Assembly: GCA_033765145.1 (NCBI GenBank)
Contig: JANRIH010000008.1
Span: forward strand, 1-64,000
Reading direction: 5' to 3'
DNA from: JAGVSR01 sp033765145
GTDB taxonomy: Bacteria > Pseudomonadota > Alphaproteobacteria > Rhizobiales > Hyphomicrobiaceae
Length of the DNA stretch: 64,000 nucleotides
Every line of letters begins with the position of its first letter. The first letter of the stretch is position 1. Under the pieces are notes generated by a model. It did no database searches. It saw only the letters and a program-made list of their open reading frames with translations, and was not told the origin of the DNA. This document shows positions 42,677 through 50,512 of this stretch, one piece after another. The position numbers and the translations under genes were made by a program.

Positions 42677-44701
42677 ATGTTCAAGAAGATCCTGATTGCC
42701 AACCGCGGCGAGATCGCGTGCCGCGTCATCAAGACCGCCAGGAAGATGGGCATCAAGACGGTGGCGGTCTATTCGGATGCGGACCGGGACGCGCTTCACG
42801 TCGAAATGGCCGACGAGGCCGTGCACATCGGACCGGCGCCAGCCGCGCAATCCTATCTCATCATCGAAAAGATCATCGCGGCCTGCAAGCAGACGGGTGC
42901 CGAGGCCGTGCATCCGGGCTACGGCTTCCTGTCCGAGCGTGAGGCGTTTCCGATCGAACTTCAGAAGAATGGGATCGTATTCATCGGGCCCAACCCCAAG
43001 GCGATCGCAGCCATGGGCGACAAGATCGAGAGCAAGAAGGCGGCGGCGGCCGCCAAGGTCTCAACCGTGCCGGGCTATATGGGCGAGATCGAGGATGCCA
43101 AGCATGCCGTGAAGATCGCCGAGGAGATCGGCTATCCAGTCATGATGAAGGCGTCGGCGGGCGGCGGCGGCAAAGGCATGCGCATCGCCTACAACCGCAA
43201 AGAGGTCGAGGAGGGCTTCCCTCTGGCGCGATCGGAGGCCAAGGCCTCGTTCGGCGACGACCGCATGTTCATCGAGAAGTTCATCGTCGATCCCCGGCAT
43301 ATCGAGATCCAGCTCATCGGCGACAAGCACGGAAACGTCATCTACCTCGGTGAGCGCGAATGCTCGATCCAGCGCCGGAACCAGAAGGTTCTCGAGGAAG
43401 CGCCGTCTCCCCTCCTCGACGAGAAGACGCGGAAGGCCATGGGCGAGCAGGCGGTCGCGCTTGCCAAGGCGGTCGGGTACGACAGCGCGGGCACGGTCGA
43501 GTTCGTGGCCGGGCAGGACCGCTCGTTCTATTTCCTTGAGATGAACACCCGCCTTCAGGTCGAGCATCCGGTGACGGAACTCATCACGGGCGTCGATCTC
43601 GTGGAACTCATGATCCGGTCGGCCGCTGGCGAGAAGCTGCCGATGACGCAAGCCGACGTGAAGCTCAAGGGTTGGGCTGTCGAAAGCCGCGTCTATGCGG
43701 AGGACCCGTTCCGCAACTTCTTGCCCTCGATCGGGCGGCTCGTGAAATACCGTCCGCCGGAAGAAGGCGTCGTGGACGGGGTCACGGTGCGCAACGACAC
43801 GGGCGTGTTCGAAGGCGGCGAAATCTCGATGTACTACGATCCGATGATCGCCAAGCTCGTGACGCACGCCCCGACGCGGGAAGCGGCGATCGACGCGCAG
43901 GCCGTCGCTCTCGACGCGTTCTACATCGACGGCATCCAGCACAACATTCCCTTCCTGGCGGCGGTCATGCAGAACCCGCGCTGGCGATCGGGGAAGCTGT
44001 CGACGGGCTTCATCAAGGAAGAGTATCCGGATGGCTTCAAGCCGCGCGGCGGGGATACCGCCGAGCAAAAGGTCCTGGCGTCCGTCGCTGCCGTCATCGA
44101 CCATCTGCAGAACGACCGGCGGCGCGAGATCACGCATCAGATGTCCGGAACAGCGGTCAGTTTCGCCAAGACGCGAGTCGTCCGAATTGGCGGCGAGACA
44201 CTCAAGATGGAGGTCGCGGGCGGCGGCAAAGGGCAGACGCACTTCTACGTGACGATGCTCGACGGGACGGGCGGCAAGGGCGAGACCCTGGAACTCGTCA
44301 GCTCGTGGTGGCCGGGCGAGCCCGTTTGGACGGGCAAGATCAATGGCCGTGACGTGGCCGTCCAGGTCCGCCCGTTGCTCAACGGGGTGAAGCTCCAGTA
44401 TCGCGGCATCGCGGTCCCGGTCTATGTTTTCACGCAGCGGGAAGCCGACATGGCGGCGCTCATGCCGGTCAAGGCGGCGGCCGACATGTCCAAGTTCCTT
44501 CTCTGCCCGATGCCAGGCCTCGTGAAGGCCATTCACGTCGGCGAAGGCGCGGAAGTGAAGGCGGGCGACGCGCTGGCCATCGTCGAAGCCATGAAGATGG
44601 AGAACATCCTGCGCGCCGAACTCGATGGGACCGTGAAAAAGGTCAATGCCAAGCCGGGCGACAGTCTGGCGGTCGACGCGGTGATCCTCGAGTTTGCGTG
44701 A
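42677..44701 (+). CDS. pccA: Propionyl-CoA carboxylase alpha subunit (biotin carboxylase + biotin carrier)
   Basis: A 674-residue subunit. Biotin carboxylase domain (1-450): FKKILIANRGEIACRVI, ATP-grasp loop MMKASAGGGGKGMRIAYNR, EHPVTELITGVDLVE. A middle BT region links to the C-terminal biotinyl domain, with biotin attached to Lys640 (VEAMKMENI). It carboxylates biotin, which PccB uses on propionyl-CoA. Its start is ATG 42677. A hairpin terminator follows. Unlike many clusters, pccB is not adjacent. Confidence 0.96.
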   Translation: MFKKILIANRGEIACRVIKTARKMGIKTVAVYSDADRDALHVEMADEAVHIGPAPAAQSYLIIEKIIAACKQTGAEAVHPGYGFLSEREAFPIELQKNGIVFIGPNPKAIAAMGDKIESKKAAAAAKVSTVPGYMGEIEDAKHAVKIAEEIGYPVMMKASAGGGGKGMRIAYNRKEVEEGFPLARSEAKASFGDDRMFIEKFIVDPRHIEIQLIGDKHGNVIYLGERECSIQRRNQKVLEEAPSPLLDEKTRKAMGEQAVALAKAVGYDSAGTVEFVAGQDRSFYFLEMNTRLQVEHPVTELITGVDLVELMIRSAAGEKLPMTQADVKLKGWAVESRVYAEDPFRNFLPSIGRLVKYRPPEEGVVDGVTVRNDTGVFEGGEISMYYDPMIAKLVTHAPTREAAIDAQAVALDAFYIDGIQHNIPFLAAVMQNPRWRSGKLSTGFIKEEYPDGFKPRGGDTAEQKVLASVAAVIDHLQNDRRREITHQMSGTAVSFAKTRVVRIGGETLKMEVAGGGKGQTHFYVTMLDGTGGKGETLELVSSWWPGEPVWTGKINGRDVAVQVRPLLNGVKLQYRGIAVPVYVFTQREADMAALMPVKAAADMSKFLLCPMPGLVKAIHVGEGAEVKAGDALAIVEAMKMENILRAELDGTVKKVNAKPGDSLAVDAVILEFA

Positions 44702-44729
44702 TCGGCCGAGGGCGGCCATGCCGAAAGAA

Positions 44730-44760
44730 AACGGCCGCCGGCTGAGATCCGGCGGCCGTT
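44730..44760. terminator. Bidirectional terminator between pccA and lysR
   Basis: AACGGCCGCCGG (44730-44741) and CCGGCGGCCGTT (44749-44760) form a perfect twelve-pair stem with a CTGAGAT loop. On the minus strand it is followed by TTTCTTTC, so it serves the convergent LysR gene well. On the plus strand it is 29 bases after pccA. Confidence 0.85.
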
Positions 44761-44783
44761 CGCGTTTCAATCGGGGGAGACGC

Positions 44784-45638
44784 TCAATCGGTCGAGTAGC
44801 GGGCGCATTCGCGCCTCAGGCTTTCGATGATCGGCTCGTAGGCGTCTTCGTCGCGGGTCTCGGGATAGACCATGTAGACGGGATAGACGAAGCGCCGGGC
44901 GCGCTTGGCCTGCTTCAAACGTCCGCGTGAGAGGTAGGGCTTCACGAGCCGGAGCGGGAAATAGGCCGAGAGTTCGTTTGCGACGAGGTAATCGACCGTG
45001 ATCGAGCCCAAGTCGAGGGATAGGCCGGGGTTTACTAGTTCGGGATAGGCCGCGGCGTGGTCCTGCTGGAAGTCGGTTCCCCAATTGATGAAGACATAGT
45101 CGCTGCTGCCGCGTCTTGTGCCCGCGCGCCCCGAGCTCACGAGCACGAATTCCTCGTCGAAGAGGTGCTCGATCGTATGACCAGGGGGCTGGATCGGGCG
45201 GTACATGACGGCGAGATCTAGCGTGCCCTCGGTCAGGCGCTGCGTCAGATCGCTCTGGAGGGCCGCGCTCGCGGAAACGGCGACGTCCGGGATTTCGGTC
45301 CGCAAACGGGACACGCATTTCAGGAGAAACCCGTTCCAAAGGCTCAAGGGTGCGCCAAGCGCGATGTGGTCGCGGTGCTGGTCGGACAGGGATACCTCGA
45401 GCTGCGCCCTTTGCCAGACGCGGACCAGGGCCAAAGCGTGCTTGTGGAACTGCTCGCCGGCCGAGGTCATGTCGGCTCCGGACTTCGAACGCTCGAACAC
45501 CGGACGGCCGAGAAGCTCTTCGAGACCCTTGATTCGCGCGGACACCGTCGACTGCGTGATGTTCAATCGTTCCGCGGCATCGATGAAGCTTCCGGTCTCC
45601 GCAACCATCAAAAAAGTACGGGCAAGATTGATGTCCAA
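44784..45638 (-). CDS. LysR-family transcriptional regulator
   Basis: A 284-residue regulator. Start TTG 45638, chosen because AGGAAGGG lies 9-10 bases before it and gives DINLARTFLMVAETGSF as N-terminus; the frame stays open upstream for 56 codons. The winged helix-turn-helix (residues 1-60) has AAERLNITQSTVSARIKGLE; the rest is a type-2 periplasmic-binding fold effector domain. A perfect palindrome lies upstream (45814-45832). Its co-inducer is not known. Confidence 0.9.
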   Translation of the reverse strand: MDINLARTFLMVAETGSFIDAAERLNITQSTVSARIKGLEELLGRPVFERSKSGADMTSAGEQFHKHALALVRVWQRAQLEVSLSDQHRDHIALGAPLSLWNGFLLKCVSRLRTEIPDVAVSASAALQSDLTQRLTEGTLDLAVMYRPIQPPGHTIEHLFDEEFVLVSSGRAGTRRGSSDYVFINWGTDFQQDHAAAYPELVNPGLSLDLGSITVDYLVANELSAYFPLRLVKPYLSRGRLKQAKRARRFVYPVYMVYPETRDEDAYEPIIESLRRECARYSTD

Positions 45639-45955
45639 GGTGCGGACCCTTCCTGCAGCTGTGGATTTGTTGTCATCGGGCGCTCCTCGATGTCGCAGTG
45701 TTCGCGAGCCGTTATGGCCATCGAGAAGCACTTCGCGACGTCGAGTTTTGCGCGGATATGCTGCATTACTTGCATGTCGGCGCGTTTGTGCGAGACGCAC
45801 CTTCAAGCTCTATCTATCGAAATCTTCGATAGTAGTCAGCGGAAAAATCCGTTTGATGCGTGATTTGATTCTCACCAAATTGCGGACGACTCGACAACCG
45901 TCGGGTGAAGTGGCCCGGCCCTCAATCCCGGGCTTCAAATGGAAGGACGAACACT
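45639..45955. other. 317-base divergent spacer between lysR and the AAKK protein
   Basis: No gene fits. The spacer holds the LysR-type palindrome (45814-45832) and AT-richer stretches near 45850-45890 (GATTTGATTCTCACCAAATTG) which are candidate promoters for the small gene to the right. The GGAAGGA stretch at 45941-45947 is the SD for that gene. Confidence 0.55.
45814..45832. promoter_or_regulatory. Perfect LysR-type palindrome CTATCGAA-ATC-TTCGATAG
   Basis: Eight-base arms with a three-base centre, perfect in both arms. It contains T-N11-A geometry typical of LysR boxes, and sits between divergent lysR (176 bases from its start) and the 35-residue protein gene (124 bases). It is the obvious candidate for autoregulation and for control of the small gene. 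Confidence 0.65.
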
Positions 45956-46063
45956 ATGGTCAAAGCTGCCAAGAAGGCTGCGAAGAAGCCGGCCGCCAAG
46001 AAGACGGCTGCCAAGAAGGCCGCCAAGAAGCCTGCCGCCAAGAAGAAGGCTGCAAAGAAGTAA
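45956..46063 (+). CDS. 35-residue Lys/Ala/Pro-rich histone H1-like peptide
   Basis: ATG 45956 opens 35 codons ending TAA 46063, made only of Met, Val, Lys, Ala, Pro and Thr: VKAAKKAAKKPAAKK and so on, with the tandem unit AAKKPAAKK. This resembles the C-terminal tail of histone H1 and the bacterial Hc1/BpH1/AlgP proteins. GGAAGGA is 8 bases before the ATG. It is strikingly short, with no folded domain. It probably coats or compacts DNA, but that is inference. Codons alternate AAG and GCC/GCT, so it is not a simple nucleotide repeat. Confidence 0.75.
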   Translation: MVKAAKKAAKKPAAKKTAAKKAAKKPAAKKKAAKK

Positions 46064-46074
46064 GCACTCAATCC

Positions 46075-46440
46075 ATGCCTCTCCACCCGCGCGGCACGTT
46101 CGGTCTCGCGTTGCGGGCTGCCAGGAGCATCGCGGTAGCATCATTCATTCTCGCGATCCCGACCGCCGTCACGGCGGCTTCCGTCACCAACCGAGATGAC
46201 CGTGAGCATGTGCTCACGATCTCCGAAGGTGCCGGGCAAAAAGGCGAAACCCTGAAGCCAGGGCAGGCTTTGGACGGGATCTGCAGTAATGGCTGCCTCG
46301 TGCGCTTGAATGGTGACGACGCCAATCCCTATGAGCTTCAAGGCTCGGATATGACGTCGATCGAAGGAGGCAAGCTCTACATCGACCAGGCGCCTGAGGC
46401 GGTTCAGCCGTCCGATCCCGGGGTTCTCGATCCCCGGTAG
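46075..46440 (+). CDS. Secreted protein of unknown function
   Basis: A 121-residue protein starting ATG 46075, twelve bases after the AAKK peptide. Its first 36 residues are a signal peptide (SIAVASFILAIPTAVTAASV). The mature part contains DREHVLTISEGAGQKGETL, a CSNGC pair (Cys about 77 and 81) and NGDDANPYELQGSDM, followed by an acidic region. Probably periplasmic. The frame is open far upstream, but that includes the intergenic region and is not coding. Confidence 0.7.
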   Translation: MPLHPRGTFGLALRAARSIAVASFILAIPTAVTAASVTNRDDREHVLTISEGAGQKGETLKPGQALDGICSNGCLVRLNGDDANPYELQGSDMTSIEGGKLYIDQAPEAVQPSDPGVLDPR

Positions 46441-46477
46441 GTGCCGGCGTTGGAGCCGACACGACCGATAGCGTTGC

Positions 46478-46521
46478 CGGGCACCCGTCCTTTCGCGAGG
46501 GCGGGTGCCCGACGCGTTTTT
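46478..46521 (+). terminator. Rho-independent terminator
   Basis: CGGGCACCCG (46478-46487) and CGGGTGCCCG (46502-46511) form a perfect ten-pair stem, with an inner CCT/AGG extension, followed by ACGCGTTTTTG. It starts 38 bases after the upstream stop and terminates the secreted-protein gene. Confidence 0.8.
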
Positions 46522-46655
46522 GTGATCTCGAGCGACGTGTCCGTTCATCTGGCGAGCGATGGGACGGCCGTTGGCGGGTGTTCGGAGTTGGCGTACGTGC
46601 GCTCGACGCGCCTATCGTTCCCAAGGGTGCGGCCGCGACGCGCGATTCCCAGGTG

Positions 46656-47336
46656 TCAGAGCGGTGGCGTCTCGAGGGGTCTCAGCGGACCCCACTGTCG
46701 CTCGAAGTTCTCGATCAGAAGTTGGTCGACGCTTTCGGCTCCCTGGTTGGCGCCGAGGGCTTCGAGCGATGTCACGCAGGAGCCTTCCAGTCCGCAAGGG
46801 ACGATGGCCGCGAACCGGCCGAGATCCGGCGCGATGTTCAAGGCCAGGCCGTGAAAACTGACGCCGCGCCGGATCTTCAGTCCTATCGCGGCGATCTTCG
46901 CTTCGGCGTCCGCGGCGCCCGGATCATGTACCCAGACACCGGGCCTGGCCGGATCGCTCCACGATGGAATACCGAGGTTATCGAGGGTATCGATAACCAC
47001 TGTTTCCAGCGTGCGGACGAATGTCCGGACATCGCCCTTCATGCGACGGCCGACGTCGATCATCACGTAGGCGATACGCTGGCCAGGGCCATGATAGGTG
47101 ATCTCGCCGCCGCGATCCGTTTCGAACATCGGTATTGTGAGGGGTTCGCGCACATGCTCGCTCCGCGCGCGGCTGCCGCGCGTATAAACGGGCGGATGCT
47201 CCAGTAGCCAAATCAGTTCGGGTTGAACGCGATCTGCAATCGCGGCGGCGCGGCGGCGCATGAACGCATCGGCTTCCTCGTAAGGCACGAGGCCGGGAGA
47301 TCGATACCACGTGATCGGCGCGTAAGGGTCGTTCAT
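46656..47336 (-). CDS. lipB: Octanoyltransferase LipB
   Basis: A 226-residue enzyme that moves octanoate from acyl carrier protein to lipoyl domains. Start ATG 47336 (MNDPYAPITWYRSPGLV); upstream ATGs at 47372 and 47435 are open. It has the family motif RGGEITYHGPGQ (residues 75-86), catalytic Lys147 (AKIAAIGLKI) and Cys181 (IVPCGLEG). A convergent partner of the preceding gene. No lipA is adjacent. Confidence 0.94.
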   Translation of the reverse strand: MNDPYAPITWYRSPGLVPYEEADAFMRRRAAAIADRVQPELIWLLEHPPVYTRGSRARSEHVREPLTIPMFETDRGGEITYHGPGQRIAYVMIDVGRRMKGDVRTFVRTLETVVIDTLDNLGIPSWSDPARPGVWVHDPGAADAEAKIAAIGLKIRRGVSFHGLALNIAPDLGRFAAIVPCGLEGSCVTSLEALGANQGAESVDQLLIENFERQWGPLRPLETPPL

Positions 47337-47589
47337 TCCGTCAGCCCTATTCAGGCGCGAGTGGCCTGTCATCGTGCATTTTCGCGGCCTGTCTGTCGCA
47401 GCCCTCTCATGGGACTCGCCCGATCGATCGGCCATGCGACCGGAGGGACAACTTCACCGCCGACGCCGTTCGGATGAGGCTTGCGTTCCTGGAGGCACTC
47501 TGTTAGTTCCCGTCGCCTTGGCGCGAACCGGTTCGGTCGCGCCGACCAGACCCACCCCCGCCGGGTGTGTGTTCTGGACTTTCAAGACT

Positions 47590-47674
47590 GCGGTTGTGGC
47601 GGAATTGGTAGACGCACTACCTTGAGGTGGTAGCGGGGCAACCCGTGAAGGTTCGAGTCCTTTCAACCGCACCA
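47590..47674 (+). tRNA. tRNA-Leu(GAG)
   Basis: The acceptor stem GCGGTTG (47590-47596) pairs perfectly with CAACCGC (47664-47670); a discriminator A and encoded CCA end it at 47674. The anticodon stem CTACC/GGTAG encloses TTGAGGT with anticodon GAG at 47624-47626, and the T-loop has GTTCGAG. The length of 85 and the long variable arm fit a type II leucine tRNA. Confidence 0.97.
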
Positions 47675-47679
47675 TAATT

Positions 47680-47705
47680 CCTTGCGCGATGCCGCCCGCC
47701 AACCC
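47680..47705 (+). repeat. 26-bp direct repeat, copy 1
   Basis: CCTTGCGCGATGCCGCCCGC begins the unit, which recurs at 47755-47780 with a single C-to-T change. Copy 1 starts 6 bases after the tRNA 3' end. GCGCGATG in the unit also pairs with CATCGCGC (47705-47712) to form a hairpin. Confidence 0.7.
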
Positions 47706-47719
47706 ATCGCGCGGGCTCC

Positions 47720-47742
47720 GGTTCGAGGGCTGCCCTCGAACC
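47720..47742. repeat. Perfect hairpin between the two direct repeats
   Basis: GGTTCGAGGG (47720-47729), CTG loop, CCCTCGAACC (47733-47742): ten perfect pairs. GGTTCGAG resembles a T-arm sequence and may have arisen by duplication of the tRNA T stem-loop region. No T-run follows. Confidence 0.55.
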
Positions 47743-47754
47743 TCCGCGTGATGT

Positions 47755-47780
47755 CCTTGCGCGATGCCGCCTGCCAACCC
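47755..47780 (+). repeat. 26-bp direct repeat, copy 2
   Basis: Identical to the copy at 47680-47705 at 25 of 26 positions. GCCGCC inside it can pair with GGCGGC at 47785-47790. It ends 20 bases before the 3' end of the deacetylase gene. Confidence 0.7.
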
Positions 47781-47799
47781 TTTCGGCGGCTGGCTTACG

Positions 47800-48909
47800 T
47801 CAATAGGGGAAAAACAATAGCGGTGCTGGATCGGCCGTGGCCTTGGCCGGCTTGACGCGGGGTCGCCACTTGTTGCGCGCTTTGGGGCGCGTGCCCGCGT
47901 CGCCGATCGCTGCGTCGTCACTGCGATGTTTATCGGCCGATGTCACGGCGCGTTCGCGCGCGGGTGGCGCGAGTGCCGCCACCTCGACGGCCTCTCCGCT
48001 CAAGGATTTCAAAACTGCGGGCGAACCGAAGAAGGGGAGCGCATGTTGACCGTCAATAGTGGCTGTCGCGCCATCTGACGAAGGGACCCCTTTGGCCATC
48101 GCCTTTTCGAGCAAGGGTTTCAGATCGGAATCATAGTCGGCCAAGGGCACGAGCGGCGCTTTAGCCCTCATGTGAACGACCTTGTAGCCACGCACCTTGA
48201 GGGTCGCGAGGATCCGGGGCAGCGCCTTGGCGGTCGCAGACTTGATGTCATGGAACAGCACGATGCCGCCATTCTGCTTCTCGATCTGATCGAGAGTGTA
48301 AGTCTCGAGGCGGTCGGCACTGCCGATGTAGCTGTCGTTCGAAACCACGTCGACCGTGAAGGCGGCGATGCCGCGCGACTGGAGGTGGGACAGCATTGCG
48401 TTCGAGTCGCTAAGCCCCGGGAAGCGGAAGAACGGCGCGATCGGCTGGCCGGCAGCCATGGCGATCGCTGAGAAACCGCGCTCAATCTGATCGGTCGCCT
48501 TTGCGACCGAGAGGCGCTTCAGATTGAGCGGATGAGACCACGTGTGGCCGCCGAGGGTATGGCCGCGGGCGAGAATGTCCTGGGTCGATTTGGGATAGGC
48601 GATGGCCATGCGGCCAACCGAGAAGAAGGTCGCCTTGGTGCAGAACTTGTCCAGCGTGTCGAGGATTGAGCCCGTGATCCACGGCATCGGACCATCGTCG
48701 AACGTGAGCACCACTTCCTTGGGTCCGAGAAATCGTTCTTCGCGCTGGAGGACGGAAATCTCACCATAGAGCGGGCCGTGGGTCGTATCGATCTCGACGA
48801 CCCGCTCGACGCCGAGGGCCTTGGCAGGGTCGGCGCATTCGGCGCGGGCAGATGTGATCGTCAGCGCTGCGAGCGCCAGCGTCGCGAACGGTATCACGGC
48901 CCAATTCAT
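47800..48909 (-). CDS. NodB-type polysaccharide deacetylase, copy 1
   Basis: A 369-residue secreted enzyme starting ATG 48909 (GGGAG five bases upstream), with signal peptide (VIPFATLALAALTITSARA). The NodB homology domain has TFDDGP (Asp71, Asp72), HTWSH (His122, His126), FRFPGLSDSN, and the closing VLFHDIKS. Members remove acetyl groups from N-acetylated sugars. The C-terminus (about 90 residues) is a basic, Ala/Pro-rich extension. It is followed downstream of a paralogue with which it shares layout, and is transcribed after it. Confidence 0.9.
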   Translation of the reverse strand: MNWAVIPFATLALAALTITSARAECADPAKALGVERVVEIDTTHGPLYGEISVLQREERFLGPKEVVLTFDDGPMPWITGSILDTLDKFCTKATFFSVGRMAIAYPKSTQDILARGHTLGGHTWSHPLNLKRLSVAKATDQIERGFSAIAMAAGQPIAPFFRFPGLSDSNAMLSHLQSRGIAAFTVDVVSNDSYIGSADRLETYTLDQIEKQNGGIVLFHDIKSATAKALPRILATLKVRGYKVVHMRAKAPLVPLADYDSDLKPLLEKAMAKGVPSSDGATATIDGQHALPFFGSPAVLKSLSGEAVEVAALAPPARERAVTSADKHRSDDAAIGDAGTRPKARNKWRPRVKPAKATADPAPLLFFPY

Positions 48910-49054
48910 GGTCGCTCCCGCGGCTCGAACAGCGAAAGGCCGGACCTTCCGTGATTTTCTCGGACCTGACAACGGGGCTCGCCGTATGAGGCGGCGTCGT
49001 GGTGCCCTGTTGCATCGGTTCGGGCATCAGCGCGGCCGAGGCGGGTGCTGACGC

Positions 49055-50191
49055 TTATGGCAGGGAAAGCGGCGATGTCGCCCAGGAACTGTCGTCCTCG
49101 ACGATCGGTTTGCGGCGCAACTTCGGGGCGGCATCGGCCGCGGCTCCAGCCGGGTTGTCGGGGTCGGCTCCCGGCCGCGCACGGTCGCTCGATGGCGCGA
49201 GCGTCGGCTCTACAGCTTCGACGGTGGCGGGCTTCAGCCACGGCAACTCGTCGCCGTCACCCTTGCCCGGCGAGACGGGCCAGACGACGGATCTGTCGGC
49301 GAGAGGATCGCCGGCTTTCGCAATCTGGCGCCGCGCCGCCTCCTTGGCAGCCATGGCATCATACTCGGGCAGTGTCGCGACCGGCGATCTCGGTACGATG
49401 TGGACGACCTTGTATCCCTTGTCACGCAGTTCAGCCAAAAGCTTCGTCACGGCTGCGCTGGTCGACGGCTGAATGTCGTGAAAAAGGACGATGCCTTTGC
49501 CCTTCGTGGCCAACTGGCTCATTACGTTCCTGATGACGGTCGCGGACGACTTGGTGGTGAAGTCGCGCGAGTCGACGTCGATCGAGAAGGCGCTGACATC
49601 GCGTTTTTCGAGATGCGCGCGCATCGCGCGGCTGTCGCCGAGATAGGGGAAGCGGAAGAAGGGAGCGGGCGGCTTGCCGAGGGCCAAGGCGGTTGCGCTG
49701 ATGCCGAGTTCGACATCGGTCCGGGCCTTCGCCTCGCCGATTTCGTGCAGGCGCTTATGGGACCAGGTATGTGTCGCGATCGTATGGCCGCGCCGGTCGG
49801 TCTCCTTCAACGTCGCGGGGTCTGCCAGCGCCATGCGCCCGACGACGAAGAATGTCGCCTTGGTGCATTGAGCGTCGAGAGCGTCGAGGATAGGGACAGT
49901 GAAGCGGCGCATCGGACCGTCGTCGAAGGTCAAAATGACCTCCTTGTCGCCGAGGATGTCGTTCTCCCGGTATTGTTGCAGGCCAAATCGCGGACCGCCG
50001 GCCGTATCGAGTTCCAAGACGCGGGACACGCCGAGCACGTCCGTCCGGCTGGCGCAGTGTTCACTGGCCGGGGCTTCTGACACCGGCTGGCCTGATTTGC
50101 CGGCCTCTGCCCACTCGGCAAGGCCAACCAGGCACAGTGCTGCGGACACCCCGCGGGCCATGCGCGTCCAGAACTGTGACTTCCTCGGCAT
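49055..50191 (-). CDS. NodB-type polysaccharide deacetylase, copy 2
   Basis: A 378-residue paralogue of the neighbouring gene: signal peptide (VSAALCLVGLAEWAEA), LTFDDGP with Asp90 and Asp91, HTWSH with His141 and His145, PFFRFPYLGDSRA and VLFHDIQPS. It also ends in a long disordered, charged tail. The two genes are 145 bases apart in the same direction, likely an old tandem duplication. Substrate unknown: peptidoglycan, chitin-like oligosaccharide or other. Confidence 0.9.
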   Translation of the reverse strand: MPRKSQFWTRMARGVSAALCLVGLAEWAEAGKSGQPVSEAPASEHCASRTDVLGVSRVLELDTAGGPRFGLQQYRENDILGDKEVILTFDDGPMRRFTVPILDALDAQCTKATFFVVGRMALADPATLKETDRRGHTIATHTWSHKRLHEIGEAKARTDVELGISATALALGKPPAPFFRFPYLGDSRAMRAHLEKRDVSAFSIDVDSRDFTTKSSATVIRNVMSQLATKGKGIVLFHDIQPSTSAAVTKLLAELRDKGYKVVHIVPRSPVATLPEYDAMAAKEAARRQIAKAGDPLADRSVVWPVSPGKGDGDELPWLKPATVEAVEPTLAPSSDRARPGADPDNPAGAAADAAPKLRRKPIVEDDSSWATSPLSLP

Positions 50192-50512
50192 GTAGCGTTC
50201 TGGGCTCTCGGTCAGGGTTTTTCGTCAACGTTCTATCGGGCGGAGAACAATTCCGCGCTTTTCCATGGCGACGCGGGCGGCTCGTCGGGCGACGCAACCG
50301 GAACTTCGGCCAGACCAGTAGAATACTTGTCCGGTCGATTGTGGCGCAACCGGTCCCCTGTCGCAGAACAAGACTTCATCCCGGGCCGTGGCTTCGAAGT
50401 CGCGGCCACTTCGGTAAGGTCCCGGTATCGCGGCCAAAAAGCATATGGTAAGTGCCGCGCGTCCGGCGCGGCTCAGGCGCCAATACAAGCGCGAACAGGG
50501 GTGTCGGCGCCC
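50192..50512. other. 321-base divergent spacer upstream of mgtE
   Basis: Holds the start regions of the second deacetylase (leftward) and mgtE (rightward). I found no gene. CGCGGCCA occurs twice (50401-50408, 50432-50439) but I see no clear magnesium riboswitch or strong promoter pair. AGGGG lies before the mgtE start, with a GTG at 50501 and ATG at 50513 as options. Confidence 0.4.

Noticed and set aside
43061..44770. 569-codon minus-strand frame over pccA
   Set aside because: pccA has complete biotin carboxylase and biotinyl motifs. The antisense product has no recognisable features.
45205..46440. 411-codon frame running through lysR antisense, the AAKK gene and the secreted protein
   Set aside because: Only the last 121 codons (from 46075) have a signal peptide and protein-like composition; the rest is antisense to LysR or out of frame with the AAKK gene.
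47590..47780. Attachment site of an integrated element at tRNA-Leu
   Set aside because: The direct repeats do not include the tRNA 3' end, are only 75 bases apart, and no integrase or foreign gene is near.
47680..47780. CRISPR array
   Set aside because: Only two repeat copies, a spacer of 49 bases that is itself a palindrome, and no cas genes.
50192..50512. Magnesium-sensing riboswitch ahead of mgtE
   Set aside because: No recognisable M-box elements. Only two copies of a short CGCGGCCA word.
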